A DNA stretch of 64,000 nt. It comes from Mesotaenium endlicherianum. Taxonomy: Eukaryota; Streptophyta; Zygnematophyceae; Zygnematales; Mesotaeniaceae. This document shows positions 12,932 to 24,179 of this stretch, one piece after another (position 1 is the first letter of the stretch; each line of letters opens with the position of its first letter). Location of the stretch: assembly GCA_009602735.1 (NCBI GenBank), contig WELA01010214.1:712495-776494 (forward strand). The letters run 5' to 3'. The notes under the pieces are model-generated. The model made no database searches. It had not been told where the DNA came from and was given only the letters and a program-made list of their open reading frames with translations. A program made the position numbers and the translations under genes.

Positions 12932-15035
12932 AGCTGGCAGGCAGACAATTTGAGAGAGAGAGGCGTGTGTGTACATGTCTCATTGTAGACTACAAACCCG
13001 GGATTTCAAGGCAGCCGGTAATTGGCCACACACGGGCGGGCGGGCGGGCGGCAGGTCGTTGCAGGCCATGGGCGTGCGCCTGGTGGCGGCCCTCTGGAGC
13101 TCAACTGGTAGGGCCTTCCCGCAGCTGGAGGCCGTGCTGCTGCCCGCGGCTGTGGAGGACGGCGCTGACACTCAGCACCAACAGGGGAAGAAGGGTGGCA
13201 GCAGCAGCGAGGCAGTGAAGACGGCGGTGGCCGCCTCGCTGTACTCCGTGTGCGCCGCCGACGCCGACAAGGGCACTGGTCTGGTGCTCACCATCCAGGT
13301 ACTTTCTTGCTATGCGATGCAGAATGTGGATTTACATATATAAATGTGTATATGTGTACGCACGGACTTTTTCTGTGTGATTCTGTATACATCTACGTAT
13401 GTATAGACAGTACCTGCATATTGATATGTATGCATGCACGCGCTTGGAGTGAGACACTTGAAGGAGCCAACTGTGCAGCTGCCCGGTTAGAGATCAGAAG
13501 ATGCGCAGAAAGGCAACTGGCTGGCACCACAAACGCGCGTGCCCCGCTTCACCCCCCCCTTACATTCCTATGGTACCGCCGCATCAACACCTTCTTCAAA
13601 AAGCAGAACGAATCCCGGCCATCATTTGTGGACTGACCTGCGGGCTGCTGAGTAGTGGCACATGCGCATCGCATCAGCCACGGCTTTGCAGCGCCGCTTC
13701 GCAGCCAAACGCCCGGGTCGTGTGTCTGCTTGGGGGTGCCTCCGGGCGGGGTCGCGGCAGGCGTGCATGAAGAGCAAGGTGGGGGCCGTGAGGGCGCTGG
13801 GCCTGCGCAGCCTGGCCGCTCTCTGCCGCGAGGACGTCATTGGTATGTCCTCTCTCCCTCTCCCAGTCTCTCCCTGTCCCACTCCCTCTTCCTCTTCCTC
13901 TCCCCTTCCCTTTCCCTCTCAGACTGCCTCTCCTTCTCTAGCTCTCCCTCTTCCTCTCCCTCTCTCTCTCCTTCTCCCTCTTTCTCTCCCTCTCCCACTC
14001 CTTTTCTTCCTCTCGCTCTTTTTCTACCTAGTCTCTTTTTGGCCAACTGCCGCATGTGCTGTGATGTCTGACTGCAGTGGGTGCCCAGCGAGGGCGGGGG
14101 CGGGAAGGGGGGGGGAGAGGAGTTGAGAAAGTAATGCGGGCGGTGGGTGACCTGATGGACTGTCACTCACCTCCACTGTGTTGGCCTGTGCTATCTTCGG
14201 GGGCGCGGGTGTGCAGACTTCTACACAGCATGGCGCGTGGTGTCCAAGCTCATCCCCTCCACGGTGCTGGAGGAAGAGAGGGAGGGGGAGGGGGAAGGGC
14301 CCCAGGTGGCGGCGGCCTACTGCTCGCTGCTGCAGTGGGGCGCCCTGGACGCGCGGGCGTTCCCCGACGCCGCCCGCCAGGTGCTGGCGCTGCTGTGGCG
14401 CGCGTCGCTCTCCCCCTCGGGCCCCGTGCGAGCGGCCGCCTTCGAGGCTCTTGCCGCCTACGATGTAAGGGGAAGGAGACGGGGAGGAGGAGAGAGAGTG
14501 GGGGGGAGAGGGAGTGAAAGCCCTGCATATTTTGTCCTCCTAGCTTGCCCGGGCTTTTGAGGCTCGCTCTCTCAGCCCCCCCCCCCCCGGCCCCCGCAAA
14601 GCCTTGGGTTAATCTCACCAAAGCTCTGGACGGGTGAGTGGGTCCACTGCGCTGAAGGAGCCGGCAGTGCCGCGGGGGGTGGTGGGGTGTGGGGGAGATC
14701 CAGGTGGAGGCAGCTCAGGAGATCCACCCGCGCCCTTTTCAGATGCTCGTGAGCAGCCTGGTGGGCGAGGCCCACGGCCCTGCCAGAGACGCCTGCGCGG
14801 CGCTGCTGGCGGACGCCCTCCAGTACGAACACAGGTGTGTGCGCGCATTCTTGTGTGCGTGTGCGTGCGCGCGCGCGCGTGTGTGTGTGTGTGTGTAATT
14901 GTGGGCGAATGAGTGAATCTGTGGGCCCATGCACTCCTGCTCTCGCCTGTGTGCCTGGGCACATGTCAGATGTTTACTGTATGGTGGACAACCATGTCTG
15001 CCTCTGAAGGCTTTCTTCTGCCAACCCTGCCTGCT

Positions 15036-15067
<32 letters not shown>

Positions 15068-18000
15068 TGCCTGCCTGGCAGCTGCACTGATTAGCACAGC
15101 AGGATCGTCCCTGTCTCATCTTCTGAGCGAGGGGGGAGGTGGGCGTGTGCGCAAGCGCGTGCAGATCGCGGAAGCGAGGCCGTCAGGGGGATCAGGGGGC
15201 GGGGGCGCGGGGCGCAGCAGGACCCAAGCAGCAGCAGCAGCAGCACAGGCTACTGCAGTCTATCCCGCTGCTCATCTGCCCTCCACCTCCTCCTCCTCCG
15301 CCTGCAGCCGGTAGGCAGCTCGCCTGCCTGCCTGCCATGGCCCGTCTTCCAGGCTCTGCCTTGGTGCTTTCCTCTTACTCTTGCTGGAGAGAGAGAGAGA
15401 GGGATGACGCATGCACACGCGCCGGGCCCTGCCTGAGTACTATATGGGGGAGAGAATGGGCGCAGCACGTGCCCCCACCGCAAACCCTGCTGCTGTAGGA
15501 GCAGCAGCAGCAGCAGCAGCAGCAGGTGCTTCCAGCCCTGCAGCAGCAGGCGTGGTGGTGCTGCTGGTCTACGACCCTCCGGCCCCGCCCCTGCCGGAGG
15601 TCGCGCCCAGTGCGGCCGCCGAGCGCCAGTACAAGAAGGTCAGCCCCAATAATGCTTTCCCTGTGTGCACTTCCAATGCCTGCCCCACGGCGCAGACAAG
15701 CGCACAGGTCGCGGCATAGGACAGGTGGTACCTGCCCTCCCCCCAATGCTAACCCCTTCCTCCCCTCCCCCTCTCCCCATGCCCTGTTTACTCTACCAAA
15801 GACACCAATTCTGCAAACCTGAACCTGCGCTCGTGTGGGGGAGGGTTTGGGCGGGGGGTCAGACTGTGGCGGCGTGGGAGCGAGGATTCCAGCAGGTGAT
15901 GGTGGATGCACTGGAGGCCCCTCCTCCTCCCCTCGCGGGGGGCGCCGGGCAGCCGCTGCTGGGCCTGGCAGCGCTGCACAGCTGGCTGCGCTTCATGCCC
16001 CGCTGCCTGGCGGCCAAGGCGCACGCGCGCTCCGTTGCCGTGCGTACGACAGGGCCGCCTGCGGAGGCGGCACACGCTCCTGCAGACGCGCCTGCGCCGC
16101 TTGCGGAGACGGAGGCGGCGGCGCTCCTCCTGCAGGAGCTCGCGGCCATGGCTGAAGACGCGCTGCCTCGGGTAGCCCGGAACGCGATGTTTGCTATCGC
16201 AGGGCTGTGCCAGGTGTGCTGCTGCTGTTGCCTCCTCTTCCTGCTCTCCCCCACAAGGGGCCGCCAGCTGGGCCCCTTTGCCCTGCCTGTGCACTTTGCA
16301 TCAGTGACTAGCAGCACAAATGCAGCCTGCGTCTTCACCTAGCGCTCACGAGCTCAGGCGGCAGTCCATGCTTAAAAATGACACGTGGAAGCATGTGAGA
16401 GCTCGGCCCTGGTCTGACCGCATGGGAACGCTGGTGGCTCTGCTGATCCGTGCAGGCGCTGCCAGCGGGCGCACACGAGGTGGCCACTGCTGCCGCGGAC
16501 CTGCTGATCAGGAGGCTGACGGCAGGAAGGGGACGAGGAGGAGGAGGCCAGGAGCAGGCACAGGTGTCGGCAGCTCTGGCGCTGGGCCATGCGTGGGCCG
16601 CGCTGCACGTGACGGAGGGAGGGCGCAAGCAGGAGATCGTCACACACCTCGCTCAGGCAAGGCAGGCTTGGCCCACGTGCGCAACGCCCGCCTCCCGTCC
16701 TTCCCCCTCCCCCCGGCACCTCCTTCACGCCTCGCTGGCAAAGCCACACTTCAGCTGTTTACACCTGGCGCCTGCAGCCGCCTGCTCAGTCACGCTCTTG
16801 CATTGAGTGCCAGGTCCCAAGCGATGGTGCTGCCGGTGGTGCGGGTGCGGGTGCGGGTGCTGGTGCTCATGGTGGCTGGGGAAACGGGATGGGGAACCAT
16901 GTGAGCAGGCAATGCTTGGTGAGCAACACGGTCGCGGCAGCGGTGACAGCAGCAGCAACTCTGCGCTGGCGTTTGCGGCGGCGGGCGCGCTGGGCACCAT
17001 ATGCGGGTCCCTGCTGCGGGACTCCAGCAGCGCCGCCAAGGAGCGCGAGACGGCCCTGCTCGCGCACATCACGGGCACCTTGCTGCACTCCCTGGCCGCC
17101 ACCTGCCCCGCCCTTCTTGCCCAGTTGCAGTCGCTTGCTCGCACGGCCCCCCCCGACTGGGGCCTGCAAGTCAGTGACAGCTCGCCGGCCTCAGAAGCAC
17201 AGCAGCAGCAGCAGCATAGAGGGGAGGACTCGGAGCGAGGCGGGTCCTGGGGCGACGGCGGCGCCAGGTGGGGCATCGTGGGAGCCATGTGGGCGCTGGG
17301 GTCGGCTGCGGGGGCCATGGGCAGGGCCCTCTGCCACCCCCTGCTGGCGGCGCTCACGGCGGCTCTCTGCTCCTGGGCTGCCCCCGACGCTGCCGCTCCT
17401 GCGGCTGCGGCCGTGGAGTGGGAGGTGGCAGCGGGGGCGTATCTGGCGCTGCCTGCCTGCATCCCAGTTGCGTATGAGCTGGAGCTGCTGCCGGGAACCC
17501 GCATCGACTCCGTGCTGACAGCTGTGCACGCCTGCGCCGCCACCCCTGCTGCAGCTGCTGCTGAAGTGGGCCAAAGCGACAGGGGGAGCGGCAGTGGTGT
17601 CGGCAGCGGCACACGGCGGGGTGTTTTAGCCGCGTGCGCCGCTGTGGGGGCGGGGGCGCTCCTGCATGCGGCCCTCTCGGCGGGGCATGCGCTGAAACGC
17701 GCCTCCGTGGAGGAGTTTCTTGCGAGCATGACGGACGCGGCTCTCAGGGAGGGCTCCATGTGTGCGCTCGTGGGCGTCGCCAACACTCTGGGGGCTGGAG
17801 TGGCCGTGCCCGGGGGCGCGCAGCCGCAGGCAGCCACAGCAGCAGCCGTGGCTGGCGCTGGCGCGGGTGCTGGTGATGACGTCTCGGTGCGCCGCCCAAT
17901 GCTGCTCGCCGTTAGCCTGGCGGAGCCCGTCAGGCGGGCGGCGCAGCAGCTGGTGGAATCTCTGCGCACGCACCCCCAGGGCGCGGCAAGGGCGCGCGCG

Positions 18001-20462
18001 CAGTGGGCCCTGGGGCTGTGCTATGACGCCTGCCTTGCATCCACACGCGTGCGCACCTTGGAGGCAGGCGTGAGGGAGGCTGCTCCGAGCAGCAGCCACG
18101 CGCCGGATGGCGCCCTCAGGCCTCTCGTGGACTGGCTGCTGCAGCGGGCCAGCAGCGAGGAGGAGGTACCTGCAAGCCTGCCTGCCTGCCCCGCCTGCCT
18201 GCCCGCTCTGACAGCTGCTGCATCTCAGCAAGCTGCCTCTCCCTTGTGCATCTCGTGACTTTCTCATGTACTCCTTTCCAATCTCCTCCATCTGCTTGCA
18301 GGTGGCAGCAGGTGAAGGAGCAGCTGTGGGGTCGGTCCTGAGATGCCTGGCGCACGCTCCCAGGCTGCCAAGTGTCGATTGGCCGGGCACTCTGGGCCGG
18401 CTCATGCGCCGCCACCACCACAACCATCACGACCGCCGGCAGCAGCAGCAACAGCGACAGGGGGAGGAGGATAGCAGGGATGCAAGCGCGGCAAGTGTGC
18501 GCGGCCAGTGCCTGCACTTTGCGCTTCTGCAGGCCCCCCAGGTGTCAGCCCTGGTGGCGTTCCTGGATGAGATGTCACAGCTGTCACGCCTGGCCAGCCT
18601 GGAGCCCTCCCTGCGGGCGGCGCTGCTGCGCGGCTTGCCGCGTCTCCTTGGCGTCTTTGCGGCAGCTCGCGCCAAGCAGCTCCTCGCTGATGTGGCACAG
18701 CTCGTGCGCTCTGAGCAGACGGAGACGCGTGATCGCGTGCCACCTGGTGCCACCGGACTGTCACAGGTGGCAGCTGTGCGGGAAGCCCTTTGGCTGGGCC
18801 TCAGAGACGCCCTCCCTGGCCTCTCTGGTGGAGCTCCTTCGTCTTCTCCTCCTCCTTCTGCTGCTCCAGTGCTCCTGTTAGATGCGGAGGCGCTCATGGG
18901 GGATCTCATACGTTGCCTGCCTCCTGCGCACCGGATGGGGAAGGGGAGGAAGAGGCGCGGCGGGGAGTGGGCGGCTGCAGCGGATGCGCTGGCGCTGGCT
19001 CGGCTCCCCTGGCTGCTGCGCGCGTTGCAGGTGACTTCACGTGCAATGTGCATCGGGGGGTTTGCTTCTAAGATGAAGGGCAAGGGCTTGGGCTTGAGAC
19101 GCACGGCCCCCAGCGCGCCTGCATGCTCAACCTTTTCACACAACCCCCCCCCCGGACTGCTCCCTTGTGTGCTTCTCTTTTGGAGGAGGGTGACAGGTGG
19201 AGGGCGGCAGCGGGACTGAGACAAGGGTGGCGCTGAGAGCTATGCTGGTGGGACGTGGCGTGCTGCCCATGCTGCACCTGGCGCCCTGCCGCACCTGGCT
19301 CTCTTCCAGGTCACCGGCAGGTAACTGGCCCATATTGCCTCCCGGGTTGAGGCAGGAGTTGGGGGGCATGGTGCGGGCGGGAGACTGCGTACGTCGAATC
19401 TGGGTGAAATAGAGGAGGTGTGAGCTGATAGGCTTCTACCTGCTCCTTTACCGGAGAGTCACTGGTGTCGCCAACATAACTTCCTCTCTGTGTCCCTCTG
19501 ATGAGGGGGGCCTGCGTCTTTCGTGTGGCAGGAGGGCCTGCTGCTGGCGTGGAGCGTTTGGTGCTGGAGGTTGGGGTCAGCGCGCGAGCTGCGTCTGCTG
19601 CGGAGAAGCACACGTGGGTGCTGGAGAGCATGGAGGAGATGCTCGTGTGTGCCAACGTCCACGCGGTACCCTCTCCCTCATTCACCCACTCGCTCACTCT
19701 CCTCTATTCGGTCACTCATTTGGTCACACTCGTGCCCTTTCTCCCTCTTTGGCCTTCCACGGGTATGTCAGAGCCACCTCGCACTAGAAGCTTGGAGAGG
19801 AGACTGACTGCCGCTACTTGCTGTTGATGGAGGCTTCATATGCTGGCGGCGCTCCTGTTTTACCATTAAGCACTATCGAGGCCACCCCGCGGAGCAGGCG
19901 CTCGCAAACTGGCATTGACATGTTGTGCTTTGTGAGCGTGTTGTGAGAGGGGAAACTGCCTTCATGGTCAGAACAGGCTTCCAGTTTGCTTAATTATAAG
20001 ACTACGTTCTGCTGAAGGGGGCAAGCAGCACAAGATCCAAGCAGCAACACCGCTTTATGTTTGACGCAAGATGTCGGGTACTAAAGATACGCAAACTCCT
20101 ATTTGCCATTTGTTGTGCAGGCCTGCAAACTTCTCTCTGTGGTGCTATGCAACTGGGAATGTGCACCGGTCCTCCTAAGCGAGGATGCCGAGTTATGCCT
20201 GTCGCAGCTGCCATCCGTGTTGCGCACGCTTCTCGACAGCGGGCTGCTTGCCTCGGCGCGGCTGGGAGTGGTGCAGAAGCTCGTTGCTCTTCGTGAGAAA
20301 GTCGAGCACACTGTCCGGCTCAAAAATTCCTCGTTTGTAGGAGGCATCCATTATCCCCCAGAGACAACTTTAGCAGTCTTGACTCGATCTGTCAGAACTT
20401 GTAAACACTATATGGCTCGTCAATTGTACATGACGGAAGCTGGTAAGCTTGTTCTAAGGTGA
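8988..20462 (+). CDS. RST1: RST1/focadhesin-like HEAT/ARM-repeat protein, 19 exons
   Basis: Plant RST1 and animal focadhesin are large alpha-solenoid proteins; RST1 with its partner RIPR connects the cytoplasmic exosome and Ski complex in mRNA decay. Exons: 8988-9225, 9657-9910, 10168-10473, 10736-11189, ~11602-12174, 12373-12670, 13055-13298, 13761-13842, 14217-14464, 14698-14834, 15165-15310, 15499-15638, 15893-16213, 16456-16656, 16909-18165, 18302-19030, 19197-19320, 19532-19665 and 20121-20462. All phases agree, giving 6228 nt (~2,075 aa, longer than the ~1,840 aa of Arabidopsis). Signatures are HASVAVVDQAVLDLCQLV near the N terminus, DFYTAW plus LLQWGALDA in exon 9, LLGLAALHSWLRFM in exon 13 and APRLPSVDWPGTLGRLMRR in exon 16. 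The intron after 16656 has a GC donor (CAG|GCAAGG). Gly-, Gln- and Ala-rich insertions from CAG/GGA runs explain the extra length. The starts of exons 4 and 5 are the least certain. The GC content is much higher than in the neighbouring genes. Confidence 0.88.
12197..12224. repeat. (CTG)n run in RST1 intron 5
   Basis: About nine CTG triplets just after the exon 5 donor. Similar CTG/CAG runs recur inside exons of this gene (10331-10342, 11083-11095, 15232-15244, 15499-15522, 17204-17216), where they encode Gln, Ser or Ala tracts. Confidence 0.85.
12885..12931. repeat. (AT)n microsatellite in RST1 intron 6
   Basis: An AT dinucleotide tract of about 45 bases with a few interruptions, inside the intron between 12670 and 13055. 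No coding potential. Confidence 0.95.
13847..14036. repeat. Polypyrimidine (CTCTCCCT)n tract in RST1 intron 8
   Basis: About 190 bases of nearly pure C/T on the plus strand, immediately after the exon 8 donor. Open frames over it encode Ser/Pro/Leu runs and are artefacts of composition. Confidence 0.9.
14835..15078. repeat. (GT/GC)n and (CCTG)n tracts in RST1 intron 10
   Basis: The intron between 14834 and 15165 opens with an alternating purine-pyrimidine GT/GC tract (14838-14897), a sequence class able to adopt Z-DNA, and also holds an array of CCTG/CTGC units at about 15027-15076. Both are intronic. Confidence 0.85.
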
Positions 20463-21569
20463 GTACATTGCGGGGCCAAGGACTGTGTGTATGTGTCGGC
20501 TCATATGTGATGGCGCTTATGATACCTGACAGTAGGAACTTCAGTGCATGAGCTATCTTTCTAATAGATGGCATGTAAGAATGCAATTGAGAATCTTTAA
20601 TGCACGAAATACATGATTCGTGTACATTGTGTAGTGTCAAAGCAGGGGCCCTTTAGTATCATGCAAAGGAGCGGGAAACTGTGCTTTTGAGACACATGCT
20701 CCTGAGTGGTGGTTGGAGACGACGGAAGTCTGTCTTGTGTTGAAGATGACCCCTGGCTCCTATTCAAGTCCGTGTTGTGCTCTTTGCAGAGGTTTGGTCA
20801 TATTTATGTCTTCAAGGATTGGTTGTCAAATCCACATGCTTCAAACATTGTATATTCTCTCGGATATGTTTCAATCCCGACAATTCTTATGGGTTATGTA
20901 CTGTTGCTTCTGAATGAAAAGTCAATCTAGGTATGAAGAAAATAGCACTTGGCAATGGTTGGAAATGAAGACAAGAAGAGTTTGCCATTTGATTGTTTTT
21001 CCAAAAAAGAGTATCCTATCTAAGATTCTAAAAAAAATACAAAAACAATGTCATGAGAATCTGAATGTAAGATAAGAGCCTCCATGGACCTCTCTCTTTC
21101 CCCCTAAATGAGCAGGTGTAGTACGCCTGCCTCAAAGTCTAACTATGCGTTGTGGGAAGAGGTCAGTTTTCTCTCCGGAATAAGAGCAAGTGAAGATTGT
21201 TGAGGATAAGGGACCTTGAGCAATCTTTGTAAGAAACTCAAGTAATCCTGAACGCTTTATGTCCAGTTATGCCGGTCTTATGTGACTACTTCGATTGTTA
21301 AAGAATTTTGCACGAGGAAAGCGTAACTCATGAGAAAGTCTTGAGAACTTGTTAGTGACCAAGGACAGCGCGGGAACTTCAAAAGTTTTGAGAGTATTTG
21401 ATGTAATTTGATAGAAACTCAAGTGTTGTCTACATTGAGCATCAATCGTCAATACTGGTCTTACGTGTCCAAGTCCCTTAGGCCGATTGTCTTAAAGCCC
21501 TAGAATCAATACATACTCATTATTTTGTCAACCTTTTTTACGAACAACATTGAAGAGCCAAATGGAGAT
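20463..21569. other. Intergenic region, no gene recognised
   Basis: AT-rich sequence between the RST1-like stop and the first retrotransposon terminal repeat. A 74-codon plus-strand frame at 20706-20930 has no recognisable family. The segment should contain the RST1-like 3' UTR and polyadenylation site. I see no repeat or RNA gene. Confidence 0.6.
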
Positions 21570-22210
21570 TGTCGTGGTTTAATTAAGACGCGGTCGCCGC
21601 ACAAAAGCGAGCTACATGTGTGTGGACCATCAACTTAGGTGGACCATCTTCCGTTTGACTATACGCATCCATATGTTGACCTTTTCTAGATTTCCAAGTT
21701 AACAAAGTGTAGCGCGTTGAGTCATCTTCTGAATGGCACCGGTTTCGCGTCATTTGGTCAAGTATCGAGCAAGATATTCACGATCTAGTCCGTGCCACCT
21801 ACCGGTCCCTAGCGGAATTTCACCAAGAGCCACTTTGTGACTCAATGTGTCCGAAGGACACATTGGATTCTATTCGTGACCTCAAAGGCCCCAAGTCGAA
21901 TGCGCATGAATCCACGTGTCCAAGGCAATGTGTACAAGGCATATTCCTTACATCTGGTTTTGATTGGTTTGAGCTATGCTTAGCCTATAGAAGTGCTCAT
22001 ACTTGCCTTGTACACATTTGTGGACATTGGAGAGCCTCCTATAGTGACTCCATGCATTGAATCTGCTGCCTAACCCGTTGGGTTTTCAGGAGTAATAAGC
22101 GCTAGAGATAACCCTCGTCTGACATCTTTCAGATGTCCCTTTATGGCAAATCGTAAGTAATAGAGTTATTAGTGAAGTTGACACTTTTATCTCTTGTGTT
22201 TTCAAGACCA
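21570..22210 (+). repeat. Element 1 left terminal repeat (A1)
   Basis: It begins TGTCGTGG and is similar along its length to the element 3 repeats at 39343 and 43810; for example, the block with CTAGCGGAATTTCACCAAG is shared. Similarity fades after about 22210, near the block GTTTTCAAGACCACC. It is clearly more diverged from the element 3 repeats than those are from each other. Confidence 0.75.
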
Positions 22211-22664
22211 CCCGCGTCCCCAGCCTCAACAGCGGTCACCTTCTCCTAGCTTGGCACCTTCCTATGGTAGAGCAACCACGCCTGTTTGTTTACACAGGCG
22301 CCAGGCCACTCTACTACAACCCATATCCCTTTTTGCCCCAGCGCCTTGTCTTGGAGCAGCTCGTGCACTCGGCATCACACCAGGAGACCAATGAGGCCCT
22401 CCGTGTTTGACAAACGGAGAGCGTTTGCAGGGCACAGAGCCGAGCAGAGCCAATCCACAAGTTGAGTATTCTCGAGGCGCGGGATCGCTGGCTGGCCTAT
22501 CAGGACGCTGCTCGTGTGGCGCGCCCGCAGCCCATTGCTGGTCCCATTTCCTGGGTTGACGTGTGCCGATGTAGTCCAGGCTGTGGCACGTCTTTGCATG
22601 GCTCCTCACCAGCACAGCATCGCACGCACCTGGCCGCCTCCCGCTAGAACTGGCAATCCAACAA

Positions 22665-23690
22665 TTGGCTACCGTCCGTTGCCTTCCCCTAATCTACATA
22701 GTGCAGCTCGATGAGTGTCCCGGCGGCATTGTGCTCGTGGAGCTCTTCGGTAGTATTGCCACTGGCCTTGTGGCTACCCTTCAGGCCGGCATTGCCGTAC
22801 GGCGGTATGTGTACGTGGATCCAGACCCAAAGGCCCAGCTAGTTGCACGCAGGCAGATGGCATAGTGCCACTCTCACTTCCCTGACCTTTTCTTGGCCCG
22901 TGCCTTCCGCCAGCCCAGATCCAATTCCCCTGTGGACATTAGGGACATTACCGACGAGCACATTACTCGCCTCGGTCCCATCGATCTTATCATCGCAGGC
23001 TGGGAGTGCCAGGGGTTCTCCATTGCCAGTCATGGAGGTGCTCTTGGGGACCCCCGCACCGTGCTCTTTTGGCATCTCCTACGCATCCTCAACTTGGTGG
23101 AGGACCACCAACCGCCCCCCACCTTGGCTTGGATCTTGGAGAACGTTGCTGTACGCGGCGATCATCAACAGCAAGTGCGCGCCGACTTTGAGCTCTGCAG
23201 CAGCTACATTGGGCATGAGACCGTCATCAACGCAACCCAGATTGGTTCCTTCGCGCATTGTCTGCGCGCCTACTTCACCTATGTGGCCATGCTAGGCACT
23301 CTTGAGGCGTTGGCAGCCGCACACGTGCAACACGGCTCCACTGTCGACGCCACCCTGGAGGTGGAGCGCCTTGCGCAGCGTGTGGCCTTCCATCCGCATG
23401 CATCAAAGGCCTAGTGCGAGACCATTGGGAAGGTCTGTGATGCACTTTCCGCTTTTGTCAGCCGTTTTGACAACCAGGTGTTTGTCGACTCCGCGCGGGG
23501 CATGGTCATCAACTTGACTATCGGCATGTACAAGCGGCCGCCTGCGGTGGAGATGGAGGGCGACATGGGGTTTTCGCCTCATATCATGCAAGTTGGGCCT
23601 CACCGAGGTCAACTGCATGCGACTTCTGGGACTGGCGATCAACGCCAACGTCCTCACTTGGTTGCTACAGCGGACTCAGACCTTGATACT
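22665..23690 (+). pseudogene. DNMT3-like C5 cytosine methyltransferase domain in element 1
   Basis: One frame runs from 22665 to about 23605 with TAG stops at 22863 and 23412, then a frameshift; the remainder continues in another frame to about 23690. Motifs occur in canonical order, unlike the rearranged plant DRM order. Motif I (VELFGSIATGL, about 22731-22775) binds S-adenosylmethionine in this family. Motif IV is GWECQGFS at about 22998-23020, holding the catalytic Cys but with Glu where nearly all family members have Pro. Motif VI is LENVAV at about 23137-23150. Motif VIII-like sequence follows (IGSFAHCLRAYF). The C-terminal IX-X region reads VEMEGDMGF and then MRLLGLAIN. The IATGL signature and C-terminal pattern fit DNMT3 best. 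It sits directly upstream of RT, so it is a domain carried by the retrotransposon rather than a host gene. Activity of this copy is excluded by the breaks. Confidence 0.85.
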
Positions 23691-24009
23691 CCACTACGCG
23701 CAAGCGCGATGCCGCAAGATGCCATGTCGCTACGATGGCTTGGACGAGTAGTCAACCCTGCCGGAGGACCTACTGCCCGTGGGCCCTCTCGCTTCATGGC
23801 TCCCCGCCCCAGTGAGCCTTGCCTCCCCCACGTAGTCCTTCATTTTGGCGCATTAGTCCGAGCTACGATTTGGGTTTCTTGGGGGGGGAAAGGACAAGAG
23901 AGGAGCCACGACAACCCAGAGAGTACAGGTCCCTCTCCTCTTTTTCTGCTTGTGTCCTCAGGCTGGTGGCTCAAGATAGCTTGCAACAGCTGTTAATGAG
24001 GCGCCACCA

Positions 24010-24118
24010 GCAGCAAGGCACGCAACATCAGTAGCAAGACAGGCAACGCCAACTGCAGGGCAGGAGACGCTAGCAACAGGGCAGGCAACGCTAGCAACAG
24101 GGCAGGAGACGCTTCCAA
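24010..24118 (+). repeat. Short minisatellite between methyltransferase and RT
   Basis: Three to four imperfect copies of a ~24-base unit containing GCAACAGGGCAGGAGACGC. It lies in the spacer between the methyltransferase remnant and reverse transcriptase and encodes nothing recognisable. Confidence 0.65.
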
Positions 24119-24179
24119 CTATTCTTAATTGGAAGCTGGGGGGGACGCTCACAGAGACATAGGCTGCACAGGTAATGGC

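Noticed and set aside
16725-17969. A 414-codon minus-strand frame
   Set aside because: Antisense shadow of RST1 exon 15; Ala/Ser/Pro-rich only because the exon is GC-rich, whereas the plus frame has family similarity and splice sites.
22665-23690. Bacterial restriction-modification methyltransferase or contaminant
   Set aside because: It lies between LTR and RT of a eukaryotic retrotransposon, resembles DNMT3 in the IATGL and C-terminal blocks, and a second copy occurs at the same place in another family.
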